From NCBI GenBank assembly GCA_012515255.1, contig JAAYYR010000084.1, forward strand, positions 1-5,951: a stretch of 5,951 nucleotides of DNA. The letters run 5' to 3'. The stretch comes from Clostridia bacterium (GTDB taxonomy: Bacteria; Bacillota; Dehalobacteriia; UBA4068). The translations under genes and the position numbers were made by a program. The notes under the pieces are model-generated. The model made no database searches. It was not told the DNA's origin and saw only the letters and a list, made by a program, of their open reading frames with translations. Every line of letters starts with the position of its first letter. Position 1 is the first letter of the stretch. Below are positions 1 through 4,578 of this stretch, one piece after another.

Positions 1-61
1 TATTGGCGTAATAACCGTATAATACGTCCTTGGTCCTGCGTCTCCAGGCAATATTCGACAT
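1..61 (-). CDS. 5' end of an unidentified gene, cut by the window edge
   Basis: Only the first 20 codons are inside the window: MSNIAWRRRTKDVLYGYYAN. The start is an ATG at 61-59, preceded by a near-perfect ribosome binding site (AAGGAGGG at 75-68, 6 bases from the ATG) that lies inside the last codons of the upstream zinc-ribbon gene. The two genes are 3 bases apart, so they are very likely co-transcribed and translationally coupled. The N-terminus is basic (RRR, then K) with no signal peptide, which suggests a cytoplasmic protein, possibly one that binds nucleic acid. The family cannot be recognised from 20 residues. That a gene starts here is well supported by the ribosome binding site and the spacing; its function is unknown. 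Confidence 0.7.
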   Translation of the reverse strand, partial: MSNIAWRRRTKDVLYGYYAN

Positions 62-64
62 CTT

Positions 65-208
65 TCACCCTCCTTCAAATGCTCCTCCGCAATAAGGACA
101 GCCGTTGATCCGCTCATAAGCCGGCATTCCGAAGCATTCGCCCCGGTATTCGAGATGGCTGCGCGGCTCCAGGAAAGCAGCGCCGCAAGATTGGCAGAGA
201 TAAGTCAT
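65..208 (-). CDS. 47-residue zinc-ribbon protein, phage-like
   Basis: A 47-residue protein with two CxxC knuckles: C5-x2-C8 near the N-terminus (CQSC) and C37-x2-C40 near the C-terminus (CPYCGG). This is the layout of a single zinc ribbon holding one structural zinc. An extra cysteine sits at residue 25. Small proteins of this shape (Cys knuckle, acidic middle with a YE pair, then CPYCGG and a short acidic tail) are common in Firmicutes genomes and phages and have no assigned function; nucleic-acid or protein binding is a guess. The frame stays open upstream to 328, but the ATG at 208 puts the first knuckle at residue 5 as in relatives, and the extension would run through the promoter. There is no Shine-Dalgarno before 208, and the predicted transcription start falls on or next to the ATG, so the message may be leaderless. 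It is followed after 3 bases by the next gene. Confidence 0.72.
   Translation of the reverse strand: MTYLCQSCGAAFLEPRSHLEYRGECFGMPAYERINGCPYCGGAFEGG
68..75 (-). promoter_or_regulatory. Ribosome binding site for the left-edge gene
   Basis: AAGGAGGG on the minus strand, 6 bases before the ATG at 61-59. It lies within the coding sequence of the upstream zinc-ribbon gene and is what decides that a second gene starts at the window edge. Confidence 0.75.
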
Positions 209-214
209 GGCCAA

Positions 215-243
215 ATTATAGAACATATGTTCTATAAAAGCAA
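215..243 (-). promoter_or_regulatory. Sigma-A-type promoter for the zinc-ribbon operon
   Basis: Minus-strand -35 TTGCTT (243-238), a spacer of exactly 17 bases, and a perfect -10 TATAAT (220-215). The expected transcription start is near 208, at the ATG of the zinc-ribbon gene. The spacer is largely filled by the LexA-like palindrome, so a bound repressor would block polymerase directly. Confidence 0.7.
216..237. promoter_or_regulatory. Perfect 22-bp palindrome, probable LexA (SOS) box or phage operator
   Basis: A perfect inverted repeat of 22 bases centred on GAACATATGTTC (221-232), flanked by TTATA and TATAA. The core fits the Gram-positive LexA/DinR pattern GAAC-N4-GTTC, although the outer bases are A/T rather than the C/G of the Bacillus consensus CGAAC-N4-GTTCG. 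It overlaps the -10 element and most of the spacer of the zinc-ribbon promoter, which is a typical repressor position. A prophage repressor operator is an alternative reading. The palindrome is certain; the identity of the regulator is inferred. Confidence 0.65.
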
Positions 244-508
244 GGGGAAAAAGGCTATTTTTTGTCAAAACTGCCAGTTTTGGCGAGAATCGGCGAAACA
301 AGCAGTAAGGCGCGGCATAGACCGGCAAACAGCGCTAAAACCACGCTGCCGGAGCGAAGCCGCCCGGCATCATGAGGATATTAGGGCAGGCCGGCGGGCA
401 ATACCGGCGAAGCGCCGAAAATTGCGCTGCCGGACCGAAACCGGCCGGCAGCTATTATCCCGGCCAATGCAGTCGCTGAGAATATTGCGGTTTGCGCGCA
501 AAGAGCAA
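238..508. other. Non-coding gap upstream of the zinc-ribbon promoter
   Basis: I see no supportable gene here. A plus-strand frame open from 155 to 562 is rich in Arg, has no ribosome binding site, runs through the promoter palindrome and the terminator, and resembles no protein I know. Apart from the hairpin repeats, the only other feature is a TTGACA on the minus strand (268-263) with no -10 at proper spacing. Confidence 0.5.
321..451. repeat. Two imperfect direct repeats, each with a TGCCGG/CCGGCA hairpin, 81 bases apart
   Basis: Roughly 321-370 and 403-451 align along their length with small indels; both contain ACCGGC, then AGCGC, an A-rich patch, GCTGCCGGA, CGAA and CCGGCA. In both, TGCCGG and CCGGCA form a 6-bp stem with an 11-base loop (347-369 and 428-450). 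The second copy extends to 8 bp (GCTGCCGG/CCGGCAGC). The loops differ while the arms are identical, which suggests the stem is kept. The unit sits in the non-coding gap between the DUF1015 terminator and the zinc-ribbon promoter. It may be a small intergenic repeat family or a decayed duplication. Confidence 0.5.
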
Positions 509-537
509 AAGCGCCCCGACGGGCGGGGCGCTTCTTT
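507..537 (-). terminator. Intrinsic terminator after the DUF1015 gene
   Basis: GCGCCCC (511-517) and GGGGCGC (525-531) form a 7-bp GC stem with a 7-base loop, extended to 9 bp by AA/TT. On the minus strand the stem is followed by TTTTGCTCTTT. It lies about 45 bases beyond the DUF1015 stop codon. The plus-strand side is also T-rich (TTCTTTATAT), so the element could act in both directions. Confidence 0.75.
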
Positions 538-578
538 ATATGGCTTTATGCGCCGGCTTTGACCGGCTTTGGCGCCGC

Positions 579-1817
579 TTAAGACAGCTCGTGGATGAAT
601 AAGCCGGAGAGCAGCTTTGGCTCAAACCAGGTGGATTTAGTCGGCATTACCTGCCCCGCGTCTGCGATGGCGATCAAATCATCAATAGAGGTGGGGTGCA
701 TGGCAAAGGCCGCGCCGCCCTCTCCGGCGCGCCGCTCCAGCTCGATCAGGCCGCGGCTGCCGCCAAGGAAACCAATGCGCCCATCAATGCGCGGATTGGC
801 GATGCCGAGGATGGGGAAAAGCAGATTATCCTGCAATATGGACACATCAAGCCGCGCCACCGGGTCGGCTTCGTCATAAGTGCCGGGCCGGGCGGTAAGC
901 AGATACCATTTCCCCCGTAGGTACATGCCGATACTATGCTTATGCGCGGGTTCGCATGGCCCGGGGCCTTCATGGAGCCGGACGCTGAATTTTTCCTCGA
1001 TCCGCGCCAGCAATTGCTCTGCGGTCAGGCCGCCCAGATCCTTGATCACGCGGTTATAAGGCATAATATACAATTGTTCGTCGGGGAAAAATACGCTGAG
1101 GAAAAAATTGAATTCCTCCGCTCCGGTGCAGCTCTGTTGCTGTGCGCGGCGCATTTCTGCCACCCGCGCCGCCGAAGCCGAGCGATGATGTCCGTCCGCG
1201 ATATACAGCCGCTCCGTGCGGGCGAATTCCTCCTGCAGGATGCTGATCGGCTCTTCCTCATCGATCAGCCATACTGTCTGCTGCACGCCGCCGGAATTGA
1301 AATCATACAGCGGCGGCTTATGCATGGCCTGCGCCACGATCTCATTGATGCGCGGCCGGGCGCGGTAAGCCAGGAAAATAGGGCCGGTATTGGCATTGCA
1401 GGCGTCGATATGACGCACGCGGTCATCTTCCTTATCAGCCCGCGTCAGCTCATGAATGCGGATGGTTTTATTCAAATATTCATCCACAGCCGCACAGCCG
1501 ACCACGCCGGTTTGGCTGCGTCCCTCGCGGGTCTGGCGGTACACATAAAGGCAGGGCTTATGCTCGCGCAGCAAAACGCCCTCGTTCAGCATCTCCCGCA
1601 AACGGGTCGCCGCCATATGATAGACGATATCGCTATAAGGATCGACATCCGGCGCAAAATTAATTTCCGCTTTATCCACATGGAGAAAAGAATAGGGGTT
1701 GCCCTCCGCCATCAGCCGCGCCTCGGCGGCGTTCATCACATCATAGGGCAGGGCGGCCACTTTGTCGGCCAATGAAGCCTCGGGCCGCACCGCCCGGAAA
1801 GGTTTAATAATGACCAT
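579..1817 (-). CDS. DUF1015 family protein, possibly serine-metabolism related
   Basis: A 412-residue cytoplasmic protein with no signal peptide or membrane segment, full length for the DUF1015 family (about 400-420 residues). Family hallmarks are the MVIIKPFRAVRP start, PYDV at 24-27, a central IADGHHRSASAA segment (DGHHR at 208-212) and the C-terminal MPTKSTWFEPKLLSGL at 391-406. The biochemical role is not established as far as I know. DGHHR resembles the motif of ParB/sulfiredoxin-fold proteins, including the SerK/SbnI serine kinases, so a phosphate- or nucleotide-handling activity is a reasonable guess. Its place behind an aminotransferase and serA suggests a role in serine metabolism, and no serB is present here. 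The start is the family-typical ATG; the nearest GGAG is about 13 bases upstream, a rather long spacing. A terminator separates it from serA, so it needs its own promoter or read-through; I could not identify a convincing promoter in 1818-1936. Confidence 0.9.
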   Translation of the reverse strand: MVIIKPFRAVRPEASLADKVAALPYDVMNAAEARLMAEGNPYSFLHVDKAEINFAPDVDPYSDIVYHMAATRLREMLNEGVLLREHKPCLYVYRQTREGRSQTGVVGCAAVDEYLNKTIRIHELTRADKEDDRVRHIDACNANTGPIFLAYRARPRINEIVAQAMHKPPLYDFNSGGVQQTVWLIDEEEPISILQEEFARTERLYIADGHHRSASAARVAEMRRAQQQSCTGAEEFNFFLSVFFPDEQLYIMPYNRVIKDLGGLTAEQLLARIEEKFSVRLHEGPGPCEPAHKHSIGMYLRGKWYLLTARPGTYDEADPVARLDVSILQDNLLFPILGIANPRIDGRIGFLGGSRGLIELERRAGEGGAAFAMHPTSIDDLIAIADAGQVMPTKSTWFEPKLLSGLFIHELS

Positions 1818-1936
1818 TAAATTGTTATAGCTCCTTTTTTATTTTTCTTTGCTCAAGCGATTGGCTATTGATGAATCCGGGTTTTTAGAAGAGGAGTGAG
1901 CGCGGCATAAACAGGCCGCTTATATGCTTATGGCGG
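1818..1936 (-). other. Leader of the DUF1015 gene, no clear promoter
   Basis: The segment holds an A-rich stretch on the minus strand (about 1828-1850) with GGAG, the only ribosome binding site candidate. A TTGAGC and a TATAAC are present but 21 bases apart, too far for a standard promoter. A weak GCGGC/GCCGC inverted repeat lies near 1900-1920. No gene is seen. Confidence 0.35.
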
Positions 1937-1972
1937 CAAAAAGCGACGGGCCGCTCATATGACGGCCCGTCG
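1937..1972 (-). terminator. Strong intrinsic terminator after serA
   Basis: A perfect 10-bp stem, CGACGGGCCG (1944-1953) with CGGCCCGTCG (1963-1972), and a 9-base loop. On the minus strand the stem is followed by CTTTTTGCC, a five-T run. It begins 14 bases beyond the serA stop codon and so probably ends the aminotransferase-serA transcript before the DUF1015 gene. Confidence 0.82.
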
Positions 1973-1986
1973 GCAGGGGGCGGGGT

Positions 1987-2901
1987 TTATTGGCCGGCGA
2001 AGAAATCATCGATGATTTCGACGATCTCAGCGCCTATGCGTAGCTGCGCCTCTTTGGTTGAGCCACCGATATGCGGCGTCAGCGAGACGCATTTATGGCA
2101 AAGAAGATGCTCATCGCAATTAGGCTCCTGCGGGAAAACATCAAAGGCCGCTCCGGCCAGGCGGTTGTCGTTTAAGGCGGCGCATAAGGCGGGCAGATCG
2201 ACGAGATTGCCGCGCGCCGTATTGATGATATAGGCGGTGGGCTTCATCAAACACAGCTCCTGAGCGCCGATCAGCGGCTGCTTATCCGGCGTGCAGGGTA
2301 CATGCAGCGACAGAAAATCAGCCTGGCGCAAAACATCCTCAAGCGGCAGATATGCATACGGCACGCAATCAAGCCGGCCCAGAATATCGAAATAGACGAT
2401 ATTCATGCCTAAAGCCTGGGCGCGGGAGGCCAGCTCCTGGGCGATGCGGCCCATGCCGACCAGGCCGAGGGTTTTGCCGTAGATCTCCGTACCCTCATAG
2501 CTGTTTTTATTCCATTCGCCCTGGCGCATGGTAATATTGCTGATGCCGATGAAGCGGCACATGGAAAACATATGGGCCAGCACCAGCTCAGCCACTGAGA
2601 CGGAGGAGGCGCGGGGCGTATTCGTGACATGGATGCCTTTTTCTTCAGCATATTCGGCGTCGATATTATCGATGCCTACGCCGCCGCGGATAATCAGCTT
2701 GAGGCGGCCGCTCTCGGCCGCCGCGTCAATCAGCGGCCGGCGCACTTTGGTCGCGGAGCGCACGGTCAGCACATCATAATTGCCGATCTGCTCGGCGAGC
2801 CGCTCCGGATCATAATGCTGGGTGCAGACCTCATAGCCCTTTTCCTGCAAAGCTTTGACAGCGTCGGCCTGCATCCCGTCATTGGCGAGAATTTTGATCA
2901 T
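1987..2901 (-). CDS. serA: D-3-phosphoglycerate dehydrogenase, short form
   Basis: NAD-dependent oxidation of 3-phosphoglycerate to 3-phosphohydroxypyruvate, the first step of serine synthesis, in the cytoplasm. The 304-residue protein has the D-2-hydroxyacid dehydrogenase layout: an N-terminal substrate domain with RSATKV (48-53) and RGGVGIDNID (72-81), the Rossmann motif GLVGMGRIAQ (146-155) with Asp172 to bind the NAD ribose, and the catalytic Arg230 (NTARG), Glu259 (PQEP) and His277 (LTPHIGGST). It ends right after the catalytic fold, so it lacks the C-terminal ACT domain through which serine inhibits longer SerA forms. The start at 2901 is set by AAAGGAG 7 bases upstream; an in-frame extension to 3006 is proline- and arginine-rich and unlike the family. 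It is 161 bases downstream of the aminotransferase gene. Other hydroxyacid dehydrogenase substrates are possible, but the neighbour argues for SerA. Confidence 0.92.
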   Translation of the reverse strand: MIKILANDGMQADAVKALQEKGYEVCTQHYDPERLAEQIGNYDVLTVRSATKVRRPLIDAAAESGRLKLIIRGGVGIDNIDAEYAEEKGIHVTNTPRASSVSVAELVLAHMFSMCRFIGISNITMRQGEWNKNSYEGTEIYGKTLGLVGMGRIAQELASRAQALGMNIVYFDILGRLDCVPYAYLPLEDVLRQADFLSLHVPCTPDKQPLIGAQELCLMKPTAYIINTARGNLVDLPALCAALNDNRLAGAAFDVFPQEPNCDEHLLCHKCVSLTPHIGGSTKEAQLRIGAEIVEIIDDFFAGQ

Positions 2902-3025
2902 GGTTAAACTCCTTTGGATCGCCGGGCGCTTCCTTGTCCGATAAAGGCTGGACAGTGGCGCCGGCGGGGATTTTTTCGATAAGGCCGCGCTGTTTGGCCG
3001 CGGCAATTTCAGCAGGCCGCGACAC
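2879..3025 (-). other. Possible small open frame in the aminotransferase-serA gap
   Basis: The 161-base gap holds a minus-strand frame open from just before the aminotransferase stop to a TGA at 2881-2879, which overlaps the first codons of serA. From a GTG at 3025 it would encode 48 residues. The predicted peptide looks protein-like (AEIAAAKQRGLIEKIPAGATV, acidic and basic residues mixed), but there is no ATG and no clear ribosome binding site. It may be a small protein, a remnant of a longer gene, or chance in GC-rich DNA. I do not recognise it. Confidence 0.2.
2909..2915 (-). promoter_or_regulatory. Ribosome binding site that fixes the serA start
   Basis: AAAGGAG on the minus strand, 7 bases before the ATG at 2901-2899. 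It supports this start over the in-frame ATG 35 codons upstream at 3006. Confidence 0.8.
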
Positions 3026-3062
3026 AGGTTTCCCGGGCGGCCCGCAGTAAGCGATCAGGCTT

Positions 3063-4130
3063 TTACAGCCCTAAAATATCCGTGATCGCTGCGGTAACTT
3101 CCTTGACCTCGTCCAGGCGGCAATCAGCCATATGGGCGATGCGGAAGGTTTTTTCTTTAAGCTCGCCATAGCCATTGCTGATAGCAAGGCCCCTTTTGCC
3201 CAGCTCGGTGTTGAGTTCGGCGATGCTGGCGCCGCGGGTATTGGTCACCGTGGTCAGGGTCTGGGAGAGATAGCGTTCATCAGGGAAGACGGCAAAATAG
3301 CGGCGCGCCCACTCCCGGGTAAATTCGGCCATCTCAAGATGGCGGGCATAGCGGTTGGCCAGTCCCTCAGCCAGTATTTGCTCCAATTGATAGTCGAGAG
3401 CAAAATAATGCGAGATGCTGGGGGTAGAGGGGTATTGGTATTTATCCCTGGCTTTCTCATACAGGGAAACCAGGTCGAAATAAAGTCCGCGATTCTTTAC
3501 GGTCCGGGCCCGCTGATACACCTTTTCCGAAACAGAGGCGATGGATAAGCCGGGCGGCAGGCCGAGGCATTTCTGGCTGGAAGTGATACAAATATCTATA
3601 CCCAGCTCATCCACTGGGATATATACGCCGCCCATGGAACTGACCGTATCGGCGCAAAAGACGATATCAGGATATTTTTTGATCACGGCGGCGATTTCGG
3701 CGATAGGGTTCATCACGCCGGTGCTCGTCTCATTATGGGTGATCGTGACCAGGTCATAGTCCCCGGTAGACAGAGCCGCGTCAACGTCGGCAGCTTGTGT
3801 GGCTTGGCCGAGGGGAACGCGGAAAATATCAGCCTCCTTCCCATTGGCTACAGCCATCTTATGCCAGCGCTCGCCAAAGCTGCCGACGGAAAAGACGGCT
3901 GCTTTCTTAGCGGTGCAGCAACGGATGGCAGACTCCATGAGGCCGGAGCCGGACGAGGTGGAAAGCACAATAACATTCTTGGTATGGAATACCTGTTGCA
4001 GCTTTTCACTAATCCGTTTTTGCAGCTCGGCACAGGCCTTGCTGCGGTGGCCGATCATGGGGCTGGCCATTTTTGCGAGAACTTGCGGCATTGTTTCTAC
4101 CGGACCGGGGATAAACAGCTTGACATGCAT
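3063..4130 (-). CDS. Class-V PLP aminotransferase, probable phosphoserine (or serine-pyruvate) aminotransferase
   Basis: A 355-residue fold-type I, class-V aminotransferase of the alanine-glyoxylate/serine-pyruvate branch, cytoplasmic. Visible features are the N-terminal FIPGPVE (6-12) and GHRS (27-30), the glycine/serine cofactor-phosphate loop STSSGSG (58-63), HNETSTG (132-138), Asp161 (CADTVSS) for the pyridine nitrogen, the Schiff-base Lys187 (SSQKCLGLPPG), and Arg330 (TFRIAHM) for the substrate carboxylate. Members beside serA are usually taken to convert 3-phosphohydroxypyruvate plus glutamate to phosphoserine; that role is inferred from context, since the fold alone also fits alanine-glyoxylate or serine-pyruvate exchange. 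The start at 4130 is set by GGAGGG 7 bases upstream. An in-frame extension to 4274 would run through the promoter -10 region and is not part of the family fold. It is the first gene of the serine block, with serA next. Confidence 0.9.
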   Translation of the reverse strand: MHVKLFIPGPVETMPQVLAKMASPMIGHRSKACAELQKRISEKLQQVFHTKNVIVLSTSSGSGLMESAIRCCTAKKAAVFSVGSFGERWHKMAVANGKEADIFRVPLGQATQAADVDAALSTGDYDLVTITHNETSTGVMNPIAEIAAVIKKYPDIVFCADTVSSMGGVYIPVDELGIDICITSSQKCLGLPPGLSIASVSEKVYQRARTVKNRGLYFDLVSLYEKARDKYQYPSTPSISHYFALDYQLEQILAEGLANRYARHLEMAEFTREWARRYFAVFPDERYLSQTLTTVTNTRGASIAELNTELGKRGLAISNGYGELKEKTFRIAHMADCRLDEVKEVTAAITDILGL

Positions 4131-4137
4131 GAGATCG

Positions 4138-4143
4138 CCCTCC
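4138..4143 (-). promoter_or_regulatory. Ribosome binding site that fixes the aminotransferase start
   Basis: GGAGGG on the minus strand, 7 bases before the ATG at 4130-4128. It favours this start over in-frame ATGs at 4172 and 4274. Confidence 0.8.
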
Positions 4144-4165
4144 AAATGAGATAAAATACTCTCCT

Positions 4166-4179
4166 TGCGCATATGCGCA
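4166..4179. promoter_or_regulatory. Perfect 14-bp palindrome in the aminotransferase leader
   Basis: TGCGCATATGCGCA is a perfect palindrome between the possible leader ORF and the aminotransferase ribosome binding site. On the minus strand it is followed directly by AGGAG. CTCCTT about 30 bases upstream could pair with AAGGAG across it. It could be a protein operator or part of a leader fold; there is no T-run for a terminator. Confidence 0.4.
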
Positions 4180-4189
4180 TTGTTTACTC

Positions 4190-4252
4190 TTATGAAAGGA
4201 GCGCGTAAATTGCCGACCAGGCTATCCTGGATGCAGCCGTACTTGCCTTCAT
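4190..4252 (-). CDS. Possible 20-codon leader peptide upstream of the aminotransferase
   Basis: An ATG at 4252-4250 opens a short frame, MKASTAASRIAWSAIYALLS, ending in TAA at 4192-4190. It lies wholly in the untranslated leader between the predicted promoter and the aminotransferase, in a different frame from that gene. Four of 20 residues are serine and six are alanine. The start is only about 6 bases from the predicted transcription start and has no Shine-Dalgarno, so translation is uncertain. If translated, serine-dependent ribosome stalling is conceivable. Confidence 0.3.
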   Translation of the reverse strand: MKASTAASRIAWSAIYALLS

Positions 4253-4264
4253 AATATACCACAT

Positions 4265-4294
4265 ATAATATCATTATTATCTATAAATTTTCAA
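4265..4294 (-). promoter_or_regulatory. Promoter for the aminotransferase-serA transcript
   Basis: Minus-strand -35 TTGAAA (4294-4289), an 18-base spacer and -10 TATTAT (4270-4265), in a clearly AT-rich island. The predicted start near 4258 gives a leader of about 128 bases before the ATG at 4130. I saw no T-box (AGGGTGGNACCGCG) element in that leader. Confidence 0.6.
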
Positions 4295-4429
4295 CCCTAT
4301 GCGCCAGTTTTTTTGCGCCGGGCCGCCAGACGCCGCACTTTGGGTGGCATTGCTGCCTGCCCGGCCTTAAATCCGCCCCTTCATTTTCCGCGTTTTTGCC
4401 GCAAATACGGGCAAAAAGCGGTAAAGCGA
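4295..4429. other. Divergent intergenic region between the two promoters
   Basis: This stretch separates the minus-strand aminotransferase promoter from the plus-strand carboxypeptidase promoter and holds no gene I can support. It contains two inverted repeats: a long-range 7-bp GCCGGGC/GCCCGGC pair (4317-4323 and 4359-4365), probably incidental, and a tighter TTTTTGCC/GGCAAAAA element listed separately. Confidence 0.5.
4393..4417. promoter_or_regulatory. Inverted repeat upstream of the carboxypeptidase promoter, possible operator
   Basis: TTTTTGCC (4393-4400) and GGCAAAAA (4410-4417) are perfect 8-bp arms around a 9-base centre. It ends 12 bases before the -35 box of the carboxypeptidase promoter, a position suited to an activator or repressor site. 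As RNA it would be a weak hairpin ending in A, so a terminator for plus-strand transcripts is unlikely. Confidence 0.4.
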
Positions 4430-4458
4430 TTGACAAAAAGCGCGCCAACGCGTACAAT
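4430..4458 (+). promoter_or_regulatory. Strong promoter for the VanY-type carboxypeptidase
   Basis: A consensus -35 TTGACA (4430-4435), a spacer of exactly 17 bases and -10 TACAAT (4453-4458). The start of transcription would be near 4465, giving a leader of about 115 bases before the chosen ATG. A second TATAAT at 4464-4469 has no matching -35. Confidence 0.78.
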
Positions 4459-4520
4459 TAAAGTATAATTTTGTCTAAACAAATAGGTATTAAGCTGGCC
4501 TGTTTTAAGATAATCTTCGT

Positions 4521-4540
4521 CGGCCCGCTTTTTGGGGCCG
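4521..4540 (+). other. Hairpin in the carboxypeptidase leader
   Basis: CGGCCC (4521-4526) and GGGCCG (4535-4540) form a 6-bp GC stem with an 8-base loop in the untranslated leader. No T-run follows, so it is not a terminator. A GGGAGAAAGCCCC stretch follows at about 4555-4567. I do not match this leader to a known riboswitch. Confidence 0.35.
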
Positions 4541-4578
4541 GCAATAGCGAGCTTGGGAGAAAGCCCCTTAGGGTAAAT

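Noticed and set aside
321..451. CRISPR array
   Set aside because: There are only two imperfect copies, and the units are not short exact repeats with unique spacers; no cas gene is present.
155..562. Plus-strand open frame of 135 codons across the left intergenic region
   Set aside because: It is antisense to the zinc-ribbon gene, crosses the promoter palindrome and terminator, is arginine-rich and has no ribosome binding site.
936..1775. Long plus-strand open frame (279 codons) antisense to the DUF1015 gene
   Set aside because: It lies wholly within a clearly conserved gene; its length is explained by GC-rich codon bias, and it has no family features.
2902..3006. N-terminal extension of SerA
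   Set aside because: A strong ribosome binding site 7 bases before the ATG at 2901 and the family-typical start MIKIL argue for the shorter form.
4131..4258. Serine T-box riboswitch in the aminotransferase leader
   Set aside because: There is no AGGGTGGNACCGCG-like T-box sequence, no terminator, and the leader is too short.
4131..4274. N-terminal extension of the aminotransferase
   Set aside because: It runs through the predicted promoter -10 region and leader; GGAGGG 7 bases before 4130 and the conserved FIPGP start fix the shorter form.
4471..4578. TTG-initiated extension of the carboxypeptidase
   Set aside because: It would begin within a few bases of the transcription start, has no ribosome binding site and would place 36 residues before a normal signal peptide.
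4465..4578. Cyclic-di-GMP or other known riboswitch in the carboxypeptidase leader
   Set aside because: Only a simple hairpin is visible; I could not find the conserved core of any class I know.
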